Source of the DNA: CAYTSW01 sp964440605
Lineage (GTDB): Bacteria > Planctomycetota > Phycisphaerae > Phycisphaerales > UBA1924
DNA: 28,475 nucleotides
Direction of reading: 5' to 3'
NCBI GenBank assembly: GCA_964440605.1
Contig: CAYTSW010000023.1
Span: 1 to 28,475 of the forward strand
The notes beneath the pieces are model-generated. The model was not told the DNA's origin. It did not search any database and saw nothing but the letters and a program-made list of their open reading frames with translations. The position numbers and the translations under genes were made by a program. This document shows, one piece after another, positions 6,919-15,727 of the stretch (positions are counted from its first letter, which is position 1; every line of letters begins with the position of its first letter).

Positions 6919-8571
6919 ATGACTGCTCCTTCTCAGCGCACCGCACGCCCGCTGTCCGTCAACGCCAGACGACTCGCCGCCGGCACGCTGGCCTGCGTCG
7001 CGGGCTTCGGGAGCGTGGGCTGCGAAGTGGACGGCTGGCTGGGCGACCCCTCCGTGGTGGGACGTTGGGAGCACACCCCCACAACCGTGCCCGTCCTCGA
7101 GACGATCGATGCGATCGAAGCCGATACCGGCGAGTTCATCGACGTCACCCCGGTCATGCCCGAGGACCTCATCCCCGAGCCGCAGGACTACACGCTCGCC
7201 CCGGGCGACTTCATCCGCGTGACCATTCTGGACCTCGTGGCGCCGGGCGTTCCTTCGGGGTTCGACCTGGCGATCGAGCCTCGTGGGACGATCGAGATCC
7301 CGCAGCTCGGCCGCTTCGTTGTCGACGGGCTCACGATCCCGGAAGTGCGTGATCGGATCGCCCAGCGGCTCATCGAGCGCGACATCATCAAGTCCAACCC
7401 GGTGATCGACGTGCAGGCCCTGGGCCGCCGCCAGGCCACGTTCAGCATCTTCGGTGCCGTGCAGCAGGCGGCTCGGTTCAACATTCCCTATCCCGATTAC
7501 CGCCTGCTCGAAGCGCTGACCGACGCCGGCGGCGTCTCGCCGGTCATCAAAGAGGTGTATGTGATCCGTCAGGTCCCGCTGACCGAGGCCGTCGAAGGCC
7601 GTTCGGCAACGCCTGAGCGGCCCGCGGAGCGGCAACGTCCGAACCTGCCGGGCATCCCCATCGATATCGATGAGCCCGCGGGGACGGACCAGCCCGAGGA
7701 CGTTCTGGATGTCCTCGACAGCCTGAACGACGACCCGAAGGTTCCGAGCGAGCGTCCGACGAGCCCGCCCGAGCCGGGCCGCATCGGGTTGCCCGATTAC
7801 GGCTCTGCCGCCTCGCCCGCCCGTTTTCAGAGCGACGGCGATCCGCCCCCGATCGACCTCCCGGATGACGCCGGGACGATCGTGCAGCCGCCCGGAGGCC
7901 CGGCGACGACCGTCGATACCGCCGAACAGGTGCGTGCGATCGCCGAGCGGGGCGAGTGGGCGTTCATCAACGGGCGTTGGGTGCGCGTGATGGTTGCGGA
8001 GCAGCCTCCCGCCCCGGAGGGGCTTCCTGAGGGTGAGGACCCGCTCGAGTCGGCGGATTCCGACCCCGATCTGGTCACGCAGCGGGTGATCGAAGTCCCG
8101 ACCGGCCCACTGCTTCAGGGGGTCGCTCGGTTCAACATCGTGATCCGCCCGGGTGACATCATCCATGTGCCGGTCCCTCAAACCGGGCTCGCCTATGCGA
8201 CAGGCCCGGGTATCGCCCGCGACGGCGCGTACAGCATCCCGGCGAACGGGCGGCTCACCTTCCTGCACCTCGTGGCCTCGGCGGGCGGGTACTCCGCGAT
8301 CGGCATTCCCGAGCGGATCGACCTCATCCGCATGGTCGGCGACGATCGGCAGGCGACGATCCGCGTCAACGGGCGGGCCATCGCCGAGGGCAGCCAGCCC
8401 AACTTCTATCTCAAGCCCGACGACATCGTGAACTTCGGGACGAACTTCCTGGCGACGCCCTACGCGGTCATCCGCAACGCGTTCAGGTTCTCGTACGGGT
8501 TCGGGTTTCAGTTGGATCGCAACTTCGGCAACGACGTCTTCGGCGCGCCGCCGGTCAATCGCCGGTTCTGA
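6919..8571 (+). CDS. polysaccharide biosynthesis/export protein (Wza/GumB-like, SLBB domains)
   Basis: 550 residues from the ATG at 6919. Export proteins of this family form the outer-membrane channel for polysaccharide. An N-terminal hydrophobic stretch (about 19-34) ends in GSVGC. Cys35 could be lipidated, but the -3 position is Ser, so the lipobox is imperfect. The polysaccharide export domain covers about 90-166 (DYTLAPGDFIRVTILD) and is followed by a first SLBB domain (about 173-220). A second SLBB-like part, GDIIHVPVPQ to GTNF, covers about 410-520. Between them lies an unusually long Pro/Asp/Glu-rich insert of about 165 residues with the isolated motif GEWAFINGRWVRV. The gene opens the locus; the next gene is the exosortase after 258 bases, which hold only short palindromes (for example 8585-8597). 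Confidence 0.92.
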   Translation: MTAPSQRTARPLSVNARRLAAGTLACVAGFGSVGCEVDGWLGDPSVVGRWEHTPTTVPVLETIDAIEADTGEFIDVTPVMPEDLIPEPQDYTLAPGDFIRVTILDLVAPGVPSGFDLAIEPRGTIEIPQLGRFVVDGLTIPEVRDRIAQRLIERDIIKSNPVIDVQALGRRQATFSIFGAVQQAARFNIPYPDYRLLEALTDAGGVSPVIKEVYVIRQVPLTEAVEGRSATPERPAERQRPNLPGIPIDIDEPAGTDQPEDVLDVLDSLNDDPKVPSERPTSPPEPGRIGLPDYGSAASPARFQSDGDPPPIDLPDDAGTIVQPPGGPATTVDTAEQVRAIAERGEWAFINGRWVRVMVAEQPPAPEGLPEGEDPLESADSDPDLVTQRVIEVPTGPLLQGVARFNIVIRPGDIIHVPVPQTGLAYATGPGIARDGAYSIPANGRLTFLHLVASAGGYSAIGIPERIDLIRMVGDDRQATIRVNGRAIAEGSQPNFYLKPDDIVNFGTNFLATPYAVIRNAFRFSYGFGFQLDRNFGNDVFGAPPVNRRF

Positions 8572-8829
8572 TCCGAGCGAGCGACCGAGAATCTCGGCGG
8601 ACCACCGAACACGAGCCGGCGACGCACGTACCACCCGCTCGGTGGACCCGTCGCTGTGGTGCGCCCAGACTTTCCCGCTCGGCCGCGTCTTCGGGCCCAA
8701 GATCGCCCGCCGCGACGCCGATCCCCCGGGCGTGGGTGTGCCTCACGGCGGCAGAAGAGCAACAATGGTGGCGGCGCGTATGACGGCGAGAGCCCTTCAT
8801 CCTGACGAACGACCTTCGGGAGACGGCGT

Positions 8830-9843
8830 ATGAGCGTTGCTCAGGCCCCTGTGTCCATCGCGGGCTCGGGCTCGTCGGTAGCCGATGGCTCGTCGGTTGC
8901 CGATCAGGGGCTGTCGATCCGCGGCGTTGCGCAGGGTCGCAAGGCCCCGCTTGTGGCGATTGCCGTCTTGGCGATCGGATTTCTCTCGATGTTCGGGCGC
9001 TGGCTGACCACCCAGCTCGGGCCGGGCGGCATCTCCGTCAGCCAGCCGGAGGACTGGGGGCACGCCTTCATCGTCCCGGTCATCAGCGGGTATCTCATCT
9101 GGCGGCATCGCGCCCGGATCCTGCAGGAACCGACGCGCATTTTCTGGCCCGGGTTCTCGCTGATCCTGCTCGGGCTTTCGTGCTATGGCTACTTCGTCTT
9201 CGTCTTCTCGAACCACATGTTCCAGGGCGCCGCGATGATCCTGACGCTGGCGGGCGTCGCGTTGACGCTCACGGGGCCGCGGGCGTTCGGATGGCTCTTC
9301 GTGCCGATCGCGTTTCTGGCGCTGGGCGTCTCGGTGTCGCAGGCGGTCATGGATCAACTGACCTGGCAGCTCAAGCAACTCGCGTCGGTCGGCGCGGGAC
9401 TGACGCTGACGCTGGTGGGTGTGGAGAACCAGCGGGTGGGCAACCTGCTGACGATCTTCCCGGGTGACGGCGGCGAGCCGATCCCGCTGAACGTCGCCGA
9501 GGCGTGCTCGGGCATGCGGATGGTGATCGCGTTCATCGCGCTGTCGGTCGCGGTGGCCTTCATCTCGTGCCGTTTCTGGTGGCAGCGCATCGCGATCATC
9601 CTGCTCGCGGTGCCCGTAGCGCTGCTGATGAATGTGATCCGCGTGGCCATCCTTGGCGTGCTGACGCTCACGGATCCGGCGCTCGCCGACGGCGACGCGC
9701 ACACGCTGATCGGCACGCTGCTGCTCATCCCGTCGCTGCTGCTGTTCATGGGCTGCGTCTGGCTGCTGGACCGTGTCGTGGAAGAAGGGCCTTCCGAGGC
9801 GTCGGGCGCGCCCAAGGCCTCTGGGAAAGGAGGCGGTTCGTGA
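8830..9843 (+). CDS. exosortase (EpsH/Xrt family transpeptidase)
   Basis: 337 residues; ATG at 8830 with GGGAG seven bases upstream. Exosortases are inner-membrane cysteine enzymes that process proteins carrying a C-terminal PEP-CTERM-like sorting signal. The triad is complete: Cys226 in EACSGMRM, Arg271 in MNVIRVAILG and His291 in GDAHTLIG. About eight hydrophobic segments run from residue 40 to 313. Residues 1-38 form a Ser/Ala-rich cytoplasmic lead with a tandem repeat, and the tail is Gly/Ser-rich. The end of the gene overlaps the EpsI-like gene by four bases (GTGA). I cannot assign the Xrt subtype by eye. No substrate with a recognisable sorting signal is encoded in this window, so targets must lie elsewhere in the genome. 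Confidence 0.95.
   Translation: MSVAQAPVSIAGSGSSVADGSSVADQGLSIRGVAQGRKAPLVAIAVLAIGFLSMFGRWLTTQLGPGGISVSQPEDWGHAFIVPVISGYLIWRHRARILQEPTRIFWPGFSLILLGLSCYGYFVFVFSNHMFQGAAMILTLAGVALTLTGPRAFGWLFVPIAFLALGVSVSQAVMDQLTWQLKQLASVGAGLTLTLVGVENQRVGNLLTIFPGDGGEPIPLNVAEACSGMRMVIAFIALSVAVAFISCRFWWQRIAIILLAVPVALLMNVIRVAILGVLTLTDPALADGDAHTLIGTLLLIPSLLLFMGCVWLLDRVVEEGPSEASGAPKASGKGGGS
8869..8904 (+). repeat. tandem 18-bp duplication within the exosortase N-terminus
   Basis: Two adjacent 18-base units (8869-8886 and 8887-8904) differ at one base (A or T at the twelfth position). They encode a doubled SSVAD block in the poorly conserved cytoplasmic lead. A slipped-strand duplication is the simplest explanation. 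Confidence 0.75.
9826..9833 (+). promoter_or_regulatory. ribosome binding site deciding the EpsI-like start
   Basis: AAAGGAGG is a near-perfect anti-16S match. It lies six bases before the GTG at 9840 and twelve before the ATG at 9846, so the GTG is favoured. It sits within the end of the exosortase gene, which fits translational coupling. Confidence 0.65.
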
Positions 9844-10751
9844 GCATGTCGAGCGTGACGCCTCGCGGTTCGGCGACCCTCGCGGTGATCCTCACCGCGT
9901 CGCTGCTGGTCGTCGGCGCGGGGCTGTTCAACTGGTACCTGGAGACCGCGGGCATCTTCCTGAGGAAGATCGCGGTCTATCCGGAAGAGCCGATGCACAC
10001 GCTGCCCGAGCGGTTCGGCTGCTGGCAGAAGGCCGGCTCGGACCAGGTGCTCACGAAGGAAGCGGTGGAAGAGCTCGGCACGGACAACTACCTCACGCGC
10101 ACGTACCTCGACACGTGCGATGAGACAGAACGGTCTCGGCCGCGTCACCTCGTGCTCCAGCTCTCGTACTACACGGGGATGATCGACACGGCTCCGCACG
10201 TGCCCGAGCGATGCAACGTCTCGGCGGGTCAGCAGCAGGTCGGCCCCTCGGAGACGCTCCGCGTGCCGATCGACATGTCGCGGCTGATCGTCGACACGGG
10301 GGTGTCGGACGAGATGATCGACGCGCTGGGCGGCGATGGGTACGCCGAGCAGGGCGGGGAAATCTACATGGGGCGCGACAACGCGGAGGTCTTCACACGC
10401 GTGCGGTTGCCGGCGCGCGTCGAGAACCTGCGCATGCGCATCACGCCCTTCCGCGACCACGACGGCTCGGTGTTCTACGCCGGGTACTTCTTCCTCGCCA
10501 ACGGCGGCTCGGTCGCCTCGTCGGACGGCGTGCGCCAGCTCGCCTTCCAACTCGAGGACGACTACGCGTACTACGCCAAGGTGCAGTTCAACTCGCGCTC
10601 GGTCGACTCGGCCGAGGGCCTCGCCGCGCTGGCAGGCGCGTTCCTCGACGAGGCCTTCCCGGCCATCATGCGGCGCGTGCCCGACTGGATCGAAGTCCGC
10701 CGCGGGAACGTGCCCGAGAAGCCCGGCTCTCCGGCGGTCGATGAGGACTGA
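9840..10751 (+). CDS. EpsI-like exosortase-associated protein
   Basis: 303 residues from the GTG at 9840, which overlaps the exosortase stop and has a strong ribosome binding site. The much longer open frame from 9504 is shadow sequence inside the exosortase gene. One membrane anchor (about 12-31) is followed by a periplasmic domain. The EpsI-family signature is present as LQLSYYTGM followed by APHVPERC, with His120 and Cys125 conserved. The family is found fused to or directly downstream of exosortases, and its biochemical role is not established. Tight coupling here supports a joint complex. The C-terminal part FYAGYFFLANGG and a final amphipathic segment are also typical. Confidence 0.88.
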   Translation: MSMSSVTPRGSATLAVILTASLLVVGAGLFNWYLETAGIFLRKIAVYPEEPMHTLPERFGCWQKAGSDQVLTKEAVEELGTDNYLTRTYLDTCDETERSRPRHLVLQLSYYTGMIDTAPHVPERCNVSAGQQQVGPSETLRVPIDMSRLIVDTGVSDEMIDALGGDGYAEQGGEIYMGRDNAEVFTRVRLPARVENLRMRITPFRDHDGSVFYAGYFFLANGGSVASSDGVRQLAFQLEDDYAYYAKVQFNSRSVDSAEGLAALAGAFLDEAFPAIMRRVPDWIEVRRGNVPEKPGSPAVDED

Positions 10752-10820
10752 TCACGAACCACCATCGCAGATTGTGTTGAGCATTCGCTTTACCTCTTAG
10801 CCACGGAACACGCACACGAC

Positions 10821-13800
10821 ATGGCCACACGAATCAACACCAAGGTTGTCGCTCTTCTCATCGCCGGCGTGGTGCTGGCGGCCATGGGCGTCGTCGCGCT
10901 GGCGGTCTTCATGAACGCCAAGTCGCCCGAGCGCAACGTCGCCGAGGGCGACGAGTACTTCGCGCAGGGCCAGTTCGAGCTGGCGGCCAACGAGTACGCG
11001 AAGGCGGTCAACAAGGACAGCACGAACATCGAGTACCTGATCAAGTGGCGCGAGGCGTTGGTGCAGGTCATCCCGGAGAATGAAGCCGCGTATGAGAAGC
11101 GGTACCGCGAGCAGTATCTCGCCAGCCTCCAGACGTTGGCCCAGCAGCAGCCCTTCGATCCTCGCCCGCAGTTCGAGTACCTGAACGAGCGTGAGCGACT
11201 GGTGCGGCGGCTGAGCGCCATGACGCCCGGCGCCGCCGATGTGATCGTCGCCGAGGTCAACGACCGGTTGGCGGGGCTCGACGTCTCGGCGGCTTCGACG
11301 ATCGACCCGCCGCTGGAGCCCGAGGCGTACGAGCGGATGATGCACGAGATCCGCGCGATGCGCGGGCGTGCGCTCACCGACAAATCCTCCGGCGTGGCCC
11401 TCTCGGACGAGGAACTCGCCCGGGCCGAATCGGACCTCACCGAGGCCTACGAGGCTACCGGCGACCCGGATCACCTCACGCGCCTGTTCATGCTGTACGA
11501 GTCGCTCTCGGACCGGGCGCGTACGGAGCGCCGGCCGCAACTCGCCGAGGAGTACGACCAGCGGGTCGACGACGTGCGCGCACGGATCGCCGAGAACCAC
11601 GCGGGCTCGCCCGAGGCGGTCCTCTTCACCTTCATCGACACGTTCTTCGACCGTGCCGAAGCCGCTGCCACCCCCGAAGAGCGGCTTTCGCTGTTCCAGG
11701 CGATGCGGGCTCCGGCCGCTGAAGCGGCGAGCGAGTTCCGACGGGCGGTGGAAGGCGGCGACGATCTCGAACTGGTCCTGCGTGGGCGGCGACTGCTCGG
11801 CTCCATCGGGGGCCAGCCGGCGCGCGAGGACATGATTGCCGCGCTCGACACGGTCATCGAAGTACGCCCGCTCGACCCGATGCTGCTGCTCTTCAAGGGA
11901 GAGGAGCTGGCCGAGCTGGGTCGCTGGGACGAGGCCTTCGACATCTACCAGTCGGTGATCGACATGGAAGCGCCGCCCATCTGTCTCGAGGGCTTCATGC
12001 GCCCGCAGGCGCAGACCGCGGCGCTGGGCGCGCAGATCGACATCCTGCTCGACCGCGCGGCCCGCGCGAACGCCGAAGAGCGGGACGAGTTGCTCGAACG
12101 CGCCTCGGAGGTGCGGGACCGTCTGGCCGAGCGCGTGGCAACCGAGAACGCCCCGCAACTGCTCATTCGCGATGCGCGGATCGCATTGATCGAGAACCGC
12201 CTGGACGACGCCCTGCGCGCGATCACGGACTACGAGTCGGCGGGGCCGGAGTTCGAGCGCGACCCGCAGGCGATGCTCTTCAAGGCGCAGGCCTTCCTCG
12301 GGCGCAACCAGCCGGGCGACGCCCGGGCGGCGCTCGAGCGTGTGCTGGAAGTGCGCGGCCCGTCGCCGCAGACACTGGTGCTGCTCGGCCAGCTCGAGCA
12401 GCGGCTGGGCAACCTGGATCGCGCTCGGGACCGATACGAAGCGGCTCTGGCGCTCGAGCCCGACAACGAGGTCGCCGCCCGCAGCCGCGACCTTGTCGTC
12501 TCGCTGGCGGGCGACGAGGAACAGACCCCCGAAGGCGAGGCCAACGAGACGGCACGCCTGCTCGTCAACGCGACGCGGCTCGTCGCCGAGGGCGACCTCG
12601 AAGGCGGCATCACCATCCTCGAACAACTGCTCGAGCAGTTCCCAAACAACCAGACGCTGCTGTCGCGGCTCGTGTCGCTCGAGCTGATCGCGGGGCGTCG
12701 CGACTCGGCGCGGCAGCGGGTCGACGCCGCGCTCGAAGCCAACCCGGACAACCGCCAGCTCCGAGCGCTAAAGACGCAGATCGAGATCGAAGACCCGACG
12801 CAGGCGGCGTTGCAGGTGATCGACGACTCGGATCAGGCGCCGTTCGAGAAGCATCTGGCGCGGGCGACGATCCTGCTGCGCGACCGCCAGCTCGACCGGG
12901 CCAAGGATGAGTTGGACGCCGCGCAGGACATCAACCCGTCCGAGCCGAGGCTCATCGCGCTGCAGTTTGACCGTGCGCTGCTGATGGAAGAAGACGGGCT
13001 GGCGGCGGCGGAGCGCATCGTCGAGCGGGCCGCTGAGGCCGACGCCGACGGGTACGAGGGCGACGTGTACCGCGGTCGCCTCCAGCTCGCGCGGGGCGAT
13101 ATCGAGGACAGCATCGAGTCGTTCCGCGGGGTGGCCCAGCGGGCGCCGTACGACGCGGAGGTGTGGCGCTGGCTCGGGACGGCGCAGCAGGTCGGCGGGC
13201 AGACGGAACAGGCGATCGAGTCGCTCCGCCGGGCCTACGACTCGCGCCCCTCCGACGCGAGCTACGCCTACCTGCTGGCCCGGGCACTGAACGCCGCGGG
13301 CCGAGGCGACGAGGCGCGGCGTGTGCTCAGTCCGGAGACGGGCGTGATGCGGTTCGGCAGCGCGGGGCGGCAGGTCGAGAGCACGTGGCTCGCGCTCGAG
13401 GCGCAGCACGGCGATCCTCAGATGGTCGCGCGGATGCGTCGCCAACGCTTCGCGACACACCCCTCCGACGAGCAGAACTTCTTCGCGCTCGCGCAGATCC
13501 TCATCAATCAGGACAACTTCCAGGAAGTCGACCAGATGGTCGAGCGCGTCAAGCGCGAAGCGCCGGACTTCGATCCGGCGCTGCTCGCCCGCATCGAGGC
13601 GGGACTGATGCTCGAGGAGGGCGGGGTAGACCCGGCCCGCGCGGTCCTCCAGGCCGCGATTGACAACACCGAGGGCGAGACGCAACGCGCCGAGCTCTAC
13701 CGCGTGCTGGGCGATCTCGAGGAACGTGCCGGCAATGAGGAAGCCGCTTACGCGGCGTTCTCCCAGGGCGTCGCCGGACAGGGCCCGGATCTCGCGGGCG

Positions 13801-15542
13801 ACAAGTCGCTCGCCGACTACCTCAATCGGCGCGGTCGTCGTCAGTTGCAACTGGCGGCTCAAGCGCCGAGCGACCAGGAGCGGGTCCGCCTGCGCGAGGC
13901 GGGCGAGAAATCGCTCGAAGAAGCGCAGGCGATCTACACCCGCGTGCTCGCCGCCCGCGACGGGGCGGACAAGGAGACGGGGCTGCAACTCGCTCAGGTG
14001 CAGCGCCGCCTGGAGAACTTCGAGGCGATGGAGCGCACGCTCGGCGACCTCGCCGAGGCGCTGGACCGCCCGAACGACCTGGACATCCTCACGCTGCGCG
14101 TCGAGGCGCAGGTCAATCAGGACAACATGGAGCAGGCGCGCTCGATCATGGACACCGCGGTGCGCCAGAACAGCGACAACCCCGTCGCCTTCTACCGGCG
14201 TGCCCGCATCAACATCGACGACGAAAACCGCCTGACCGACGTCATCGCCGACCTGGACCGAGCGGTGGCGCTGCGTCCGAACTACGTGGACGCGTGGCGT
14301 CTGCTCGCGGTGGCTCACCAGAACGCGGGCGACGAAGACGCGGCGCTGCGCAAGATCCGCGCCGCGATCAACGCCAACCCGAACAACACGGATCTGCCGC
14401 GGCTACTGGTCGGTCTGCTCACCGAAGCGGGCCGACTCGGTGAGGCTCAAATCGAAGCCGGGCGCCTCGCCGCGGGTGACGGCGCCGAGCGGGCGGGCGA
14501 TCCGGAGTGGATCCGGGCGGCGGGCAACCTCGCGTTGCAGGCGGGCAACTTCTCTGAAGCCGCCCGCTGGTTCCAGCAGCTCTACGAGATCGAGGACTCG
14601 CCGGCGGTTGCCGCCGATCTGCTCAACGCGATGCTCCGCCGCCAGGGCGGGGCGCCGATCTCCGACGTCAACCGCCTGATGCGCCGCGTCGCGGAACTCG
14701 AAGTCGAGGGCGGCCAGCGTTTGAATCTCCTGCTCCTGCAAGCGCGGGGCGAAGCGGCCCGCGGCAATGAGCAGGGCGCCAACGAGTACCTCATCCGGGC
14801 GCACGAAGTCGCGGGCGAGTTCGGCTCGGCGGGCTTCGCCGCGTGGGCCGCGCAGGCCTCGGAGCGCTTCGACGGCGATCTCGACCGGTTCTACACCTTC
14901 CTCGAGACCGAGGAGGAGCTCCAGCCGCTGCACCCCTGGCTCGAGCTCGAACTCGTGCAGCGGGACCAGTTGTTGCGTGGCGACCTCCAGGCCGCCTCGA
15001 GTCGGCTCGCCGCGATTCAGTCCCAGATTAACCCCGAGGAGGATCCGCGGGCCGCGTTGCGGTTCCTGCGTCTAGCGCACCGCGTGCAGTACAACGCCGC
15101 CAACTACGAGCAGGCGGCTCAGCTCGCCGCCCAGGGTCTGGCGATCAACCCCGACGACGTCGAGCTCAACAACAACCTCGGCTACACGCTTTCGGCCCAC
15201 CTCGGACGGCACGAGGAGGCGTTGCCGTACGCCATCCGAGCCTCGGAGTTGCAGCCTCGGGCGTCATCGGTGCTGGACACGCTGGGGACGGTCTACCTCG
15301 CCCTGAGCGATCTGGAGAAGGCCCAGGAGACCCTCACGCGGGCGTTGAACCTGGCCGCGTCGGACTCCGAGCGCCTCCCCGCGGCGGTCCATCTGGCCGA
15401 CGCGGAGCAGCGCATGGGCCGCCCGACGCAGGCTCGGCGGGCCGTCCAGACCGCACAGGACGCGCTGCGTGCGCTTGGTGACGTCCCGATCGCCCGCCAG
15501 TACGGGCCGGAAGTTCAGCGGCTCAATCAGGAAATCAACTGA
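10821..15542 (+). CDS. very large membrane-anchored TPR-repeat protein (PrsT-like role)
   Basis: 1573 residues. The ATG at 10821 has no clear ribosome binding site. One N-terminal transmembrane segment (about 10-32, VVALLIAGVVLAAMGVVALA) would leave the rest in the periplasm. From residue 34 nearly the whole protein is helical tetratricopeptide-type repeats, for example DEYFAQGQFELAANEYAKAV near the N-terminus and LNNNLGYTLSAHLGRHEEAL near the C-terminus. Better-formed repeats lie at about 480-590, 740-860, 1090-1220 and 1430-1540, with degenerate ones between. Exosortase loci often carry a TPR protein called PrsT, usually well under this length, so this is a probable functional counterpart and not a proven orthologue. 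TPR scaffolds bind partners, so it may link the exosortase and polysaccharide machinery. Confidence 0.88.
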   Translation: MATRINTKVVALLIAGVVLAAMGVVALAVFMNAKSPERNVAEGDEYFAQGQFELAANEYAKAVNKDSTNIEYLIKWREALVQVIPENEAAYEKRYREQYLASLQTLAQQQPFDPRPQFEYLNERERLVRRLSAMTPGAADVIVAEVNDRLAGLDVSAASTIDPPLEPEAYERMMHEIRAMRGRALTDKSSGVALSDEELARAESDLTEAYEATGDPDHLTRLFMLYESLSDRARTERRPQLAEEYDQRVDDVRARIAENHAGSPEAVLFTFIDTFFDRAEAAATPEERLSLFQAMRAPAAEAASEFRRAVEGGDDLELVLRGRRLLGSIGGQPAREDMIAALDTVIEVRPLDPMLLLFKGEELAELGRWDEAFDIYQSVIDMEAPPICLEGFMRPQAQTAALGAQIDILLDRAARANAEERDELLERASEVRDRLAERVATENAPQLLIRDARIALIENRLDDALRAITDYESAGPEFERDPQAMLFKAQAFLGRNQPGDARAALERVLEVRGPSPQTLVLLGQLEQRLGNLDRARDRYEAALALEPDNEVAARSRDLVVSLAGDEEQTPEGEANETARLLVNATRLVAEGDLEGGITILEQLLEQFPNNQTLLSRLVSLELIAGRRDSARQRVDAALEANPDNRQLRALKTQIEIEDPTQAALQVIDDSDQAPFEKHLARATILLRDRQLDRAKDELDAAQDINPSEPRLIALQFDRALLMEEDGLAAAERIVERAAEADADGYEGDVYRGRLQLARGDIEDSIESFRGVAQRAPYDAEVWRWLGTAQQVGGQTEQAIESLRRAYDSRPSDASYAYLLARALNAAGRGDEARRVLSPETGVMRFGSAGRQVESTWLALEAQHGDPQMVARMRRQRFATHPSDEQNFFALAQILINQDNFQEVDQMVERVKREAPDFDPALLARIEAGLMLEEGGVDPARAVLQAAIDNTEGETQRAELYRVLGDLEERAGNEEAAYAAFSQGVAGQGPDLAGDKSLADYLNRRGRRQLQLAAQAPSDQERVRLREAGEKSLEEAQAIYTRVLAARDGADKETGLQLAQVQRRLENFEAMERTLGDLAEALDRPNDLDILTLRVEAQVNQDNMEQARSIMDTAVRQNSDNPVAFYRRARINIDDENRLTDVIADLDRAVALRPNYVDAWRLLAVAHQNAGDEDAALRKIRAAINANPNNTDLPRLLVGLLTEAGRLGEAQIEAGRLAAGDGAERAGDPEWIRAAGNLALQAGNFSEAARWFQQLYEIEDSPAVAADLLNAMLRRQGGAPISDVNRLMRRVAELEVEGGQRLNLLLLQARGEAARGNEQGANEYLIRAHEVAGEFGSAGFAAWAAQASERFDGDLDRFYTFLETEEELQPLHPWLELELVQRDQLLRGDLQAASSRLAAIQSQINPEEDPRAALRFLRLAHRVQYNAANYEQAAQLAAQGLAINPDDVELNNNLGYTLSAHLGRHEEALPYAIRASELQPRASSVLDTLGTVYLALSDLEKAQETLTRALNLAASDSERLPAAVHLADAEQRMGRPTQARRAVQTAQDALRALGDVPIARQYGPEVQRLNQEIN

Positions 15543-15579
15543 CCCGATCTTCGAGTCAGAGCGCATAATCAGTCAGGAC

Positions 15580-15645
15580 GGGCCCCGGAAGCACAGCGGG
15601 GCCCGCACACGCACAGGCTCCGACGCGTATGCGTCGTGTACGACG
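15580..15645 (+). promoter_or_regulatory. intraoperonic hairpins, possible attenuator or processing site
   Basis: The 185-base gap between the TPR and Wzz-like genes holds an 8-bp perfect stem (GGGCCCCG at 15580-15587 with CGGGGCCC at 15597-15604). A 6-bp perfect stem follows (CGACGC with GCGTCG, 15621-15636). A third hairpin (CGTCG with CGACG, 15632-15645) shares bases with the second, so those two cannot form together. No T-run follows, so this is not a classical terminator. A CATAAT at 15564-15569 has no good -35. Confidence 0.4.
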
Positions 15646-15727
15646 ACCCCGCCCGAGGGGCGAGAGAACGTCCGCGCGGCGCTCAAGGGCCCCGCACGGA
15701 CAGGCAGACTTAGGGAAATACATCGAC

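Noticed and set aside
6877..8700. 607-codon minus-strand open frame opposite the export gene
   Set aside because: Arg/Asp/His-rich low-sense translation exactly opposite a well-supported gene; a usual artefact of GC-rich DNA.
8642..8833. 63-codon plus-strand frame before the exosortase
   Set aside because: No ribosome binding site, overlaps the exosortase start and has a random-looking translation.
10752..10820. Promoter before the TPR gene (TTGTGT or TTGAGC with TCTTAG)
   Set aside because: Elements match the consensus poorly and spacing is not convincing.
10797..14318. Two long minus-strand open frames (609 and 516 codons) opposite the TPR gene
   Set aside because: Mirror the codon pattern of the TPR gene, show no domain, and have no independent start signals.
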